A DNA stretch of 64,000 nucleotides from Bugulina stolonifera (Eukaryota > Bryozoa > Gymnolaemata > Cheilostomatida > Bugulidae): positions 13,905,501 through 13,969,500 of the forward strand of contig OW285192.1 in assembly GCA_935421135.1 (NCBI GenBank), read 5' to 3'. Every line of letters starts with the position of its first letter. The first letter of the stretch is position 1. The notes under the pieces were generated by a model, which was not told where the DNA came from, ran no database searches, and saw nothing but the letters and a program-made list of their open reading frames with translations. Below are positions 1 to 10,977 of this stretch, piece by piece. The position numbers and the translations under genes are program-made.

Positions 1-196
1 ACTATAGGTCAAATAACTCTAATGTTCCCAAAACTGGTGTCACACAGTTGACAGTTATCATGGCGTGAACAGTCTTCAAAGTGTGATAAACCTCACAGAA
101 TGTGTTACTATATTCTACATACATACATACATAAATTCGTACATGTCTGCCATGCACACATATTTACATAACTGTGTGCATGCTTCTTAATTTTAG

Positions 197-1357
197 ACGA
201 CAACACACAGGGATATTGATATGCAAGCTTTAAGCTATATTTTTATAACTCATCCACAAGAACTTCTAGCTTTGGATCTCAATTCTGAAGATGTGGACAA
301 ACGAGGTGAGTCTCCAATTTGTACAGTATGTATGGCAGATAAATAGTGATAGAATCGAAGTATTATAGTCTGCTTTGCTACATTGTGGAGATAATTCCAA
401 AGTCCTCTAACTTGAAAGGATGAACACATACACTAGAGGTCATGAGCTTCTGCAGGTCAGCTCCGTTGTTCATTGACTCCATAGGCAAAGCTCTGTCAGT
501 CGAAAGTGAACAAACAGCCTCTAGTGTAGCCAAGCCTTTATAGAGACCACAGAATGCACCATGATTAGCTTTGAAGTACTGAATATATTGAGGAATGTTA
601 GTTGTGATAGTTGAGCGTCGCTCCCTGTAGATATTTCACCCAGTCGAATAAGTAATATCTACATTGTGCGACTCACTTGTGTTGACCAACTGTTACAGGT
701 TTTCCAGAATTTCTAAACTCAGAGCGAGTAACTAGAGAGATGTGTATACGGGAGTATGTAGACAAGCCTACTGAGATGCATGCTGTCATATATTGGTAAG
801 ATATCCAAGTGTGGCTGATGTTCAGAGTACTTGTGGGTTATATGATGGAATATGATATTATATATTGCTATGTTATACTGTGTAATCATGTCTTGTGATG
901 TCACTAGATACGCTGTCACTCCCAGTATTTAGTCTTATTCTCTCTCTAATACATGTTCTCTACTCTTTGCTGCCTCTGTGCTCATTTACCCTGTACCTGT
1001 TACATGCAGTTTGTCTCCTCTTCTTTGGCTATGCTCCCTCGTCATTCACTCAGCAATTACTGTTGCCCCCCCCCCCCTCAACAACTACATGTATAACATT
1101 TCAGTAATCAACCACAGCATTGCTATGATTATCTGTAACATTGTTATAACCCAAGCTCTGATTCTGGTAGGTTTGAGATGGGTTTGGGTGGCTCTCACCA
1201 TGTACTGACATCAGATGAGAACACACACTATAACCAAGCAGCATTTATGCTGCCCAGAGACACCATTTGCTCGCCTAACGACATGATTGATATCACTACC
1301 AGAGTAGTTGATGGATCTCTACATATCAGTACAAAGGTTCATCACAGGCTAGATTGA
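197..1357 (+). CDS. PRMT9-like arginine methyltransferase, last three exons (5' partial)
   Basis: Three exons, 197-305, 699-795 and 1171-1357, join in phase (1, then 2) and end at TGA 1355-1357. The gene begins left of the window. The joined peptide reads ITHPQELLALDLNSEDVD, then HAVIYWFEMGLGGSHHVLTS, then NQAAFMLPRDTICSPND. This resembles the C-terminal beta-barrel of protein arginine methyltransferases, which has a WF pair, then an (K/N)QA(A/V)F-L strand and a final D-I strand. These enzymes transfer methyl groups from S-adenosylmethionine to arginine. No catalytic double-E loop is visible because only the tail is present. PRMT9 is the closest match by general pattern; PRMT7 or another member remains possible. 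Splice sites are canonical (TAG/gtgag, CAG/gtaag, TAG). A candidate AATAAA poly(A) signal lies at 1656-1661. Confidence 0.5.
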
Positions 1358-2694
1358 GGCGCTGGTATGTGATACATATAATTGATAGCTGTCATTTAAT
1401 GATCATCCACATATTATAATGTTTTGTACAGTATATAATATTTTATTTTATTAGCTTTTATGCGAAAAGGCACAAACTTCATAATTTTATGTTTTTACAT
1501 ATTAAAAGCAGAAAATGGATGAGAGTTGGACATCTCATCACAAAATATTTGGACTTTCTTTTCATTCTGGAGTTGTTTTCTCTTCTTCAATATTTTTATG
1601 ATCCAATGAGTGGACAACTCCTAAATATTTCACTATAATGGTGGTTTAATGTAAAAATAAATGATTGTAATAATAATACTTTTCATCAACGTAATTTCTA
1701 TGTTTGGTACTTCAAAAGTTATTAACCAATTTAATTCTTACATAATTCAGTCATGCTATACTTCGATAGCTTGCTACTAAGAGATCACCTTGTGCAAGGC
1801 ATTAAACTTGCAATGTAACTAATGTCGGCCGGAAGTCCTTATACTATATAAAGGGCATTGTTTTACTGTTCATTGTCTCAGTCTTCACTTGGCTTTCAAT
1901 AAAGACACATCTATACTTGATACAGAGACTTTCACTTCCTTTTGTCAGGTCATTCGCTTAGCGAACCGCCTACTAGGTCGGATCACTCTCTTTCAACGTA
2001 TAGTCTGGAGGTCAGACTTGGGACCAGATGGGTCGTCTCTGGTAGTTATTGGGCTACTGAGACCGCTCGATCTTTCATGTAATGCGAAGTCCTATTACCA
2101 CTCATAGGCACTTCATTTCTGGGTCGATAGTCGTCCAAGGACGACCGCACCAAATCACAGAAACCATTACAATATTACATCATGTTTACTTTCAAAAGAT
2201 CTTTTCAAACTCTACCTACATGTAGTCCAACATCTAAGTACATGTATATCAATGTATCTCGTTCATGAATAAAATATATTCCACATCATCCAAAGGAGTA
2301 GTTACTGCTTTAGAGAAGTTAACAAATTAACTAAAGTACATTTATATGTTGTACAGTTACATCTGTTTCTGTAAACTATGAAAACAAATTACTCTAAAAT
2401 GATTAGCTCTAGTGTCTTGGCTGAAGAGTCTTTTGATATTGAGATCGTTTTACTAAAGAAAATGATGCACATATTATTTTACATGTAATACAAGTATTGT
2501 TTTTTCATCTAACCAACTCAAAGACATATAATCGAAACTACTTGTTTAAATTACATGTATTGCTGTTGACAATGGTTACCTATGATGTTATGTAACTAAC
2601 ATTATGTAATTACATGTGGCAAATGATACAAAGCTTCTCAATTGGTAAAATTCGAGCACTTGTCACCAGGTGTCGCTGAAGAGAGGCTGTAAAG
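1358..2694. other. Intergenic spacer with LTR-like block
   Basis: AT-rich spacer between the PRMT-like gene and the fibrinogen-related gene. It holds a plus-strand AATAAA at 1656-1661 and an LTR-like block at 1814-2179. Nothing recognisable was seen in 2180-2694 apart from several ACATGT palindromes. Confidence 0.5.
1814..2179 (+). mobile_element. Solo-LTR-like block A (366 bp)
   Basis: The block starts TGTAACTA and ends ATATTACA, the short inverted ends typical of LTRs (TG...CA). Inside, in order, are CCGGAAGT, a TATA-like TATATAAAGGG at about 1848, and an AATAAAGACACATCT motif at about 1900 that could serve as the poly(A) signal. The block at 9451-10145 has the same order of motifs, the same ends and a shared ATGTAATG segment near the 3' end. 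No clear target-site duplication is visible and no internal retrotransposon ORF is adjacent, so it is called a solo LTR of unknown superfamily. Confidence 0.5.
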
Positions 2695-5600
2695 ATGAAG
2701 CTGAAGGTAAGACAAGTTTTATTTTCTGTAACATCATGACCGTTTCTGATATGAGCCTATGACTGTAATAACCATGTACTACATAATATTATAAACATAA
2801 TTTATCTGCCCCAATAAATTGCAGGCTAAACTGTCCCTCTGAGAGAAAAAGTTGTGGGACCATAGGCATGTTAAACCAGTAAAACACACAACTTACACCT
2901 ATAATAATTTTTACCTATAACGAATTGCAAACTTCCCTTGTTATAACAAGGCTTGGCATATGATGAAGATATTCGAATCAATGTAATAAAATTATGCTAT
3001 TAAAAAGTCATTGGGAACAAAATTATGGCGATGGCCTAGAGTTAAAAAGTGCTTAGTACCCTATAACATAATGTATCTAATACGATATAAATTTTAACTA
3101 GGAAAGCCTGCTATTTTTTTAATTAGCCTTAATAGCTGAATATTAAGAACCCAAGGATTCGCCTCAAAGTCGTCTCAATTTACTGCATAGTACACTACAT
3201 CTGATTACTTGGTCTAGAAGCTTTTTCACTTACGATTTGCTGTGGTCAATTCTCCCCTTTGTAGCTCTGCCAGAAAGCGGGTCTGCTTGTGGTAGTCCTT
3301 CTAGTTATGAGGAGCGTTGTCAGAGGACACAAGAGCAAACTGTTCACTAAAGTGTTGAACCCTCTTCTACCAGATAACTACACCTCCGCTAGCTTCCAGC
3401 ATGCGCACGGTTCGTACAGACCGATAAGGGTACTAGATTTGTTGACAATGTTTTTATTGAGGCAAACTTACATAGCGTTTGATACGTTTCGTAATATCAT
3501 AGTAACCATAGTAACCATAGTAACCATAGTAACCATAGTAACAACAACTATATTATTTACCAGGTGTTAACTTGGAGGAGTGTGCATATGATTGTATGCT
3601 AAGTGCTGACTGCAAATCCCTAGTGTTCAACTCTACTTCTACTCAGTGCTACCTGGTTGGAGAAACTCTACCCTACGCCCACTCACTCACTAATCACACT
3701 GTTACTCATGGTATGACCTATGCCTTCACTGGCTCAGCTAGAAAACTCGCCACAGAACCTGAATATACCACTCTAAGTGATTGGACAATGACTGTAAATA
3801 GTGAGAACCAAGCTCCACAGCCTCTTAGTGCGTCTGCTAGCGCTAGGACCCGAGATGTAAGCAGAAACACATTCTTGTTCCAATTGAGAGATACATCTAC
3901 ATGTACATATAGGTACTTGTAGCAACCCCATTTAATTTACTAGTGTATTCCAATTTGCCCTGATGCATGTTCTGTGTCTTTTTATTAATATTTATAACCA
4001 GTTCCCAGTAACGAAATGGTACCACTGATCGCTGGCCACCTTTCTACTAGCTCAGTCTACTTGTACAAGTTAGAGCATACACCAGAATGCACAATATCAT
4101 GATGGTATTCAATGTTAATATTCAACTAACACATTTATGACACAAGCGTGGTTGTAGGCTATACCTCTATGTTTACAATATTGTGATAAGTAGAACGTTC
4201 ATGTCACATTTCAGGATGCTAAAGGTAAAGAGATGTATTTTATGGTAAAACTCCTGTTTCTTCGTCATATCAATAATGGAATGTGGCATACAGTTCATGT
4301 TTATCATGTAGTCTTTAAGTTTACCACTTTTAAAAAGACAATGAACATTGTATTTTGTATTTTGTTTTGCTTGTCCTTGTGTGTTATTTCTGTCAACTCT
4401 TTAGTGTCACGTCTGTTGCAAACTGTCTACCAGAAAAAGTCCAGAAGCACAATAGATTTTAAAAATATATATCTTGTATTGGATTAAGATTTCCAAGTGA
4501 GATAGATTTAAAATCACAATTCAAGCTGAAGTGCAACTTTACTGTATGTGCTATTGATATGGCACTTATGGGGAGTCGTCTTCTCTATTATAAAAAATGT
4601 CAACCACCTCCAACTCCACAACCCAAGAACAAAGATCTATTCTAAGGCTGCAGGAATCTGTAATATTAGAGCCCGCAACTCTTATAAGGTGTAGAGACTA
4701 GGGCTGAGTTCCCTTGCCTGTACTGTTAAGTTGTGCTGAGTTAACACTCTTGGAACCAACGCTATAAAAATGAATGCCTTGAACAGAAATTGTTGTTGTT
4801 GTCAATTTCACTGTTTCCAGCAAGCACTGCACAGTGTACATTCACTAAGCTATGTGCATTCACTCTTCTCCATGTTGTGAACAATGGAATAAAATCATTA
4901 TACTCGTATGTAAATGTATGTACCTAAATCAGGGTTCCCAGCCTTTTTTAGCCTAAGTACCTCTTAGCAGTTATGTAGGAAACAACGTACCCCTTTGTAG
5001 CAAACAACGCATCCATTTTTGAAACTGTATTTGAGGAAGCATGTCTTTGGTTTTATTTAATTTGATTAATATTACATGACGTATACATTATCAAAATGCG
5101 TCACTTAAACAGTGTAAATAAATGCAGTTTGGTATATAACTTTCATTGACTGTAGTGCTTTATGGTTTTCACACTGGTTTAGCTCAACTTCATTTGCATC
5201 AGTGAGCCATTTGATGTTCAGTTCAGTAATAGATAAGGATAATTCATAACTGATAGCTGTAACTGTAACCAAAGATCAATGTCAAAAATGTATCAAATTG
5301 ATAACTTGTTTTGTACCCTCTAGATTTCTAAAATGTACCCCTAGGGGTACATGTACCCCTAGGGGTACATGTACCCCAGGTTGGGAACCCCTGACCTAAA
5401 TGATCACATCAATCAAAGCCCATTATTGAATAACATACTAGTAGTAATTGACAATATTATAGAAAATTCCAAGCGCATTAGCGTTTTACATAAGAATATC
5501 TTTTCCCATTTTAGATTGCCAAGATCATTTTGTACATGGAGAAGTTATCTCTGGGAAATATGAGATAGTTGTTGGTGGACTTGTGGTAGAAGTCTGGTGC

Positions 5601-8600
5601 GATTTTGATTCTGATCATGGATGGACTGTGATTCAGAGGCGACAAGATGGTGGTGCTAGTTTCGACAGATCATATACATATTATGAGGCTGGGTTTGGTG
5701 ATCCAGGTGGTAACTATTGGCTGGGTAGGTAGATATGGCATTCCTATATCCTCTATAGCATGTTAACTTTCTTACTGGAGGTCTGTTGGTCAAAAAAGTA
5801 AGAAGTCTTTCCAAAGTTGAACTACATCTATTTTTATTTAGACGGTTATCAGATAGCCAAGATAAATCGTACCAAAAGCTAGCCAGTGCACTGTTCTATG
5901 GCGGTTGTACTACATTACGGGGCCGGGGTTTGCCGGGGTCCGGTGCCGGGGTGACTCAAATTTGATCAAAATGTAATGAAAATAATTTATTTTAATTAAA
6001 TTCAATAAATAGAAGTGTATTTATTATATTTAAACTCACCTAGTCATCAAACAAACAAAAGTGATTGCTTCACCGAAACTGATAGGAGTATTGGACTAGT
6101 CGACCGCTGTTGATAGTTATTAAAGAAATACCGGCCGCAACAATCTTGGCCTGCAAAGTACTGGCCACTAGACAATTTGCCCTATTGGTTTCTTCATTGA
6201 GACTGTGTAGACAACTTCATAGTATCATCACTTATGTAATCTGGCACTGTATTGTATAAATATAACATGGATTTCCAAACACCCAATGTTGACCTGTGCA
6301 CATCAATATGAGATCATACAGTACAACTGAGAGGTGATTACCAACTTCGTACTCATTCAGTAAATAGCTGGGGGGGATGCTTAGAACTATGGATTGATTT
6401 GAGGGAAAATAAACACACCAGGAGTATCCTAGTCAGAACAGGATTCAGACACATGTATCAATTCCTGCCTTATCACACTTCCTGTGTTGGCAATTCTGAT
6501 ACATTAATAATCAAATTTATTAGGCTAATTAATACAACACAAAATAATACAGATAGACTTTATATTATATGCACTACAACAGATTTATTAGTGATTCAAA
6601 AAACATTATTAATTCAATTTTGAACAAATATTTAGATTTATTTCTTAGGTTTAAACATATAATAATATTAGTCCATATAACCGTAATGTGCATAAAAAGT
6701 CTGTACTAATTTCCTGTTCTTGGTTAAATGTTTAATTCCAATAACAACATGCATAGGATGTGCAATGAATGAAGTCGTAAGCTATAAATAGTTAAAACTT
6801 GCACAACCAGTATACCAACATACAAATGAACTGCGCATGGAAAACGATATTTATACACATAAAATAATATGCAAAACAGAACAGCTAGACCTCAGTTGAA
6901 CAACAGTAATAATACATGCATTATATTATATATAAAGAAGAGCAAAGTGTTGAGCTGCTACAGCATGACCACTTCGCAACTCTCAAAAATTAAGCTTCAA
7001 CAACCGCATGTATAGTGGAAATCAACCCATACAGTGTGGTGAAACTGTCCAGCAGTGTGTGTAGGCTGATTGTCACTATACATGCATTTTTTACGTTGCT
7101 GAGGTGGCTATGATGGTAGCAGTCTCTTCACATGCCTGCCAGAGTGCAGGAGATTGGTCGTAATAGGGCGTCTTCTTCTCGATGCTGATTTCCTGGGTCG
7201 TCGTACCAGTTCGGCCATAACTGTAATAACATTAATATCATCAGATCGCATTGGACCTACATGCATGTGTAAAAAGGCAGGATTTTATTATGCTATTATT
7301 ATAGGTAAGTAGAATTTGCGAATGTTCGAGAAAGACAGCTCGAAACAGAAAGTTTCGAACCTGGATGTTTGAAAAACTGCTAGTTCGAAACTCTACACCC
7401 CAATCCCCAACTCTCAGACTTCAACAAATTTGGGACAGTTCGAAACCCCTAACCCCAACCCCCAGATTTCAACCAGTTTTTAATATTATTTTTTCGTTTA
7501 AACAACTAAATAAATTAATTTATCTGTGAGCTGCATTCTTCTAAATGTAATCTACACAGTTTAGAACTGTCCGGTTTCGAACTATCCGGTTGTGAAACGT
7601 CCTGTTTCGATTTGTCTTTTTCAAGATGTCCTTTACCGATTTCAACTAACTTTTATTTTTAATAGCATTCTTTGTTTTACTACTAGTAACTTGTAGAACA
7701 CTAAATAATTAATTCCCGGTGAGTTATGTTCCTCTAACTATAATCTACACAGTTTCGAAGTGGTTGTATACCAAACGCCCGGTTTAGAAATGTCCTATTT
7801 CAAACTGTATTTTTCAAAATTTCCCTTTACCAGGTGAGTATGACCAAAGTATATAAGTCATATTTCAGCTGATGAATGCATTGAAACTTTTCTTTGATTT
7901 TAATTATCATTTTGATTTTGTCATTTTAACTATTTTAAATACTTTACTAATTCTAAAAAATAATTAGGCCACTTGCAATAATTATATATCATTTTATTCT
8001 TATTTAAAATAATTAAATAATATTATCTCTAATGATGTAAATAATAATTTAATATTAAATATAACAATATAATCCAATGAATAAGATTGAATGTTTTATG
8101 TTTTGTTACTCACTGGGCAAGATCATTCAGCAGGCAACAGCTCTGTTAACAATGATGCTAAACCTTTACTCTCTATTCATATATAGATGAAAACTTCACT
8201 AACCAGTGCTGCAGTTCATAATGAATATGATACAATATCAATACAGTAGAAATATTCAAAAAGTACATGTAGAATGAGAATATTTCAGCAAGCACATTGT
8301 TGAGACAGGAAGTAGAGACTGTTGTCATAGGCAACAAAAGCATTCGGGAAACATTAAAATTAGTTTGCACAAAGGTGTTAGGCGAACGGCTGGCGAGATT
8401 GTCGAGGTCTACTTAACTCGATTATCTTGTCTACGAACAATTTTTATTTGGCCGGTTTGTCTTCAAAAATGCCGTTCGTTCAGTGAGTCACTTTTGGTGA
8501 CTAGGTGAGTTAAAATTAAATAAATACGTTAGTATTGATTCATTTTAATTTAAAAAAATTATTTTTATTAAATTTTAATCAAATTTAATTCACCCCGCCA

Positions 8601-10977
8601 CCGGACCCTGGCAAACCCCGGCCCCGTAATGTAGTACAACCGGTTCTATGGTCAGTCTCTTTTAGTAGTCTGCTAGCAGTACAGCAATTTGACCCACTTT
8701 TACTTGAAAGACATTTACTGGAATAGAGAGCAGTGTCCTCCATGACCTACTTTATCACCAGTTATAAACGTTACTGTCAACCGGCTAAATGGATTCAGTC
8801 TAGCTGTTATAGATTCATTAGTGCTGCTTGCACATTTATCACTAGAGAATGTTCTGATAAATAATGAGGAGAGAGTTAACCCACGATACTTAGCAAACAT
8901 CTGCTTTGTAGGAATTAAATACATTCACATGTTGACGAGGACGAACAGACTGATGAGTGTATATTTGGAGTCGGCTAATGGAGACCGAAGATATGCGAAC
9001 TACAGCAGCTGGCATATCGAGGACCAGAGCACGAACTACAAACTGAAGGTAATTTGTTCACCCAATACTACTCAATCAAATCTGTAGATAATATATTATG
9101 CAACATATGCTGAGCTAAAATCTCAACTGCCAAAGTTCAAGATTTTGGCTGCATAGATCTGCTAAGATGTATTGTGGTGAAACAGCCTCCGTGGTAATGG
9201 CACCTAGGCCAGCCACGCTGACATTATTATTAGCTGACATTCAACTATCTTATCCATGCATTGTTATCCATATTATCCATGCATTATTATCCTATATCCA
9301 CTGCATGTCTTGTATACATGTCTGTACTAGCAATCAAGCCTTGGAATTACGTTCTATTGCAACTTGGTTTTTCCCACATTTTATACTTATTTAGTAATTG
9401 TCTATCCTTACTTGATTGTGAATTATTAGGGTCTTTTTGCCACTTTATATTGTAACTACGTGGCCGACCTTATGGATTTAGCCCATAATTATATACGACA
9501 AGTTCCTACTTATTGTAAGCACATTTTGTGTAATGGCCGACCTTTTCATATGGCCGAGTCGGGCGGAACCAGACATATTGTTGCGTAAGTTCCGGAGCCG
9601 ACCCCATGTCGGATAACCGACACCATGTCGTCCCTTTTTGCCGGAAGTTTGTTATGTATATAAGGCAGTGCATTTCTTGTTGTAATTCAGTTGTTGATTG
9701 CGCTTGAATAAAGCAACATCTACTAACTCAATCTACAGAGGCTTACTCTTTAGGCGGGTAACTCCACCTGAGAATCCTTTGGATTCAGTACGGCTCGAGT
9801 TCACCTCATCCTAGGCTAAGCACATCTCTATCCACCCCTTAGGCCGATCCTGGGTTCTAATGAACCTAGCGTCGGACTTAAGTTCTCAAGGCTAGACATT
9901 CTTTCTCTACACTCCCTCGGAGTATAAACTCTACATGACCTACGTCGGTCCTGAGCTCCAATGAGTCTCGGCATCGGCCTACGTCTGATATAATCTACAT
10001 TCTACACTATAAAGAGCACCCATAACTGTTCACTCTTTTATGTAATGAGCAGAAGGTACACTTGGTCGGCTTCTACCACCTTCCAAGCCCTTCACATACT
10101 TGTAGCCCTCGGCTCTCGTATGCAATAGTACTCAAAAATATTACAGTATGATATGATGTCATATTAATTTTATTTCAAACTTTTATTCTCAGTCCCATAA
10201 GATAAAGGATGGTGGCCGCGTCTCCATACCTAACAGCTACATCAGAGAACCTGGGATTCCAGTCGAATGCAATGTACTATATCTGTGGGGTTGGAGTATA
10301 CAGAGCAACACATATGCACATGTTTCTAAAATAGAGATGTCTATCTGCTAGATCCACATACATGTAGGTGTAATGTAGCCTGCATGTATTATATATGTTA
10401 TTTTCTGTCCGTAAGTTTCTTACCATGCAATACTTGATGAAATGAATTTCTATGTATAAAATTTAGGTTGATAGTGGGTCCTACACTGGAGATGCAGGTG
10501 ATAGTTTCTCCCCACTTAATGAAAATGAGTTTTATGTAGAAGAGTCAGCAGATGCTTGTCCTGAGAAAATGACAGGTAAACATTTACCTCGATTCCATGT
10601 AACGACACTGTGTCGATAGGCTGGTGAAATTATTCAATCGCTAAGTAGTGCATTCCATTAAAAACAGTGTCTGTGTCACAATTTCCTAGACATTAGTTGC
10701 CATAATTGTTGACATTCACTATGTATGCAATCTATTGTGGCAGTGTCTTAGTAAGCAGCTTCCCTACTCCTAACTGACACATCGCTGACTTGGTGTGATT
10801 TCAGGAGGATGGTGGTTCTATGAATGCGACACTGCTAGTAACTTAAATGGGCATTACTTCCCTGATGGACAACCTACCTCTCCTTATAAAGGTGTGTACT
10901 GGTGCTGTGCGTTTTATCCCCCTTCTCTGGTTAGTACGACTATGAGGCTTTCGAGAGACTCGAGTGTACTGACGTAG
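2695..10977 (+). CDS. Secreted PAN/fibrinogen-related protein (FReD)
   Basis: Proposed exons: 2695-2706 (start MKLK), 3265-about 3409, 3564-about 3856, 5515-5724, 8912-9048, 10467-10575, 10805-10977 (TAG). The first two exons encode a signal peptide (AGLLVVVLLVMRSVV). The third is a PAN/apple-like module (LEECAYDCMLSADCKSLVFN). The last four form a fibrinogen C-terminal domain: DCQDHFVHGEVISGKYEIVV, GWTVIQRRQDGGASFDR, GFGDPGGNYWLG, RYANYSSWHIEDQSTNYKL, SYTGDAGDSFSP, GGWWFYECDTASNLNGHYF. Phases from 5515 onward agree (1, 0, 1). The exon 3 to exon 4 junction is unresolved: the best exon 3 donor is phase 0 but exon 4 needs phase 1, so an earlier donor or a missed exon is likely. The usual D-x-D-N-D calcium loop is replaced by EESADACPEK. 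FReD proteins bind glycans or ligands outside the cell. AATAAA lies at 11397-11402. Confidence 0.75.
3499..3542 (+). repeat. 9-bp tandem repeat (ATAGTAACC)
   Basis: Nearly five perfect copies of ATAGTAACC lie in the intron just upstream of the PAN exon acceptor (exon starts 3564) of the fibrinogen-related gene. Confidence 0.9.
4930..5393. mobile_element. hAT-type MITE with 8-bp TSD
   Basis: The ends are inverted: CAGGGTTCCCAGCC on the left and GGTTGGGAACCCCTG on the right. The 8-bp direct repeat ACCTAAAT flanks the element at 4922-4929 and 5394-5401. An 8-bp duplication with CAGGG ends is the hAT signature. At 464 bp it has no coding capacity. Near its right end is a palindromic tandem of CCCCTAGGGGTACATGTA. 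It sits in an intron of the fibrinogen-related gene. Confidence 0.9.
5902..8642. mobile_element. 2.7-kb long-TIR element with 9-bp TSD (Mutator-like?)
   Basis: The left end CGGTTGTACTACATTACGGG and the reverse complement of the right end are identical for over 30 bp. Similarity then continues, with mismatches, for roughly 200 bp (to about 6100 on the left and from about 8430 on the right). The 9-bp direct repeat GTTCTATGG flanks it at 5893-5901 and 8643-8651. A 9-bp duplication with long TIRs fits Mutator-like elements. No transposase is visible, so it is probably non-autonomous. The interior includes a diverged tandem duplication of about 190 bp (around 7490-7840) rich in GTTTCGAA motifs, and one exon-like minus-strand reading frame (7091-7220). 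It is inserted in an intron of the fibrinogen-related gene. Confidence 0.85.
7091..7220 (-). other. Exon-like ORF inside the long-TIR element
   Basis: On the minus strand an acceptor-like ATTACAG precedes an open frame of 42 residues ending in TAA at 7091-7093. It contains YGRTGTTTQEISIEKK and YDQSPALWQACEE. It is slightly more GC-rich than the surrounding element and looks coding in composition. I do not recognise the family. It could be a remnant of the element's own protein or a captured host exon. Confidence 0.3.
9451..10145 (+). mobile_element. Solo-LTR-like block B (695 bp)
   Basis: It begins TGTAACTACG and ends AAATATTACA. It has CCGGAAGT followed by TATATAAGG at about 9659, then GAATAAAGCAACATCT at about 9705, then a GC-richer stretch and a shared ATGTAATG near the 3' end. 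Order and ends match the block at 1814-2179. No convincing target-site duplication was found. It lies in the last-but-two intron of the fibrinogen-related gene. Confidence 0.5.
10193..10351 (+). other. Candidate alternative terminal exon of the fibrinogen-related gene
   Basis: A good acceptor (TTCTCAG at 10192) opens a 52-codon frame ending TAG at 10349-10351. It enters in phase 0, the same phase as the fibrinogen exon that normally follows 8912-9048. Its peptide includes GGRVSIPNSYIREPGIPVEC and YLWGWSIQSNTYAHVSKIEM. If used it would replace the C-terminal third of the fibrinogen domain. The family is not recognised, and it could also be a remnant of another gene. Confidence 0.35.

Noticed and set aside
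3865..5514. Open frames in the intron after the PAN exon (for example 4233-4487 and 5369-5563)
   Set aside because: Composition is AT-rich and non-coding, with no family resemblance or matching splice phases; 5369 overlaps a MITE end and the fibrinogen exon out of frame.
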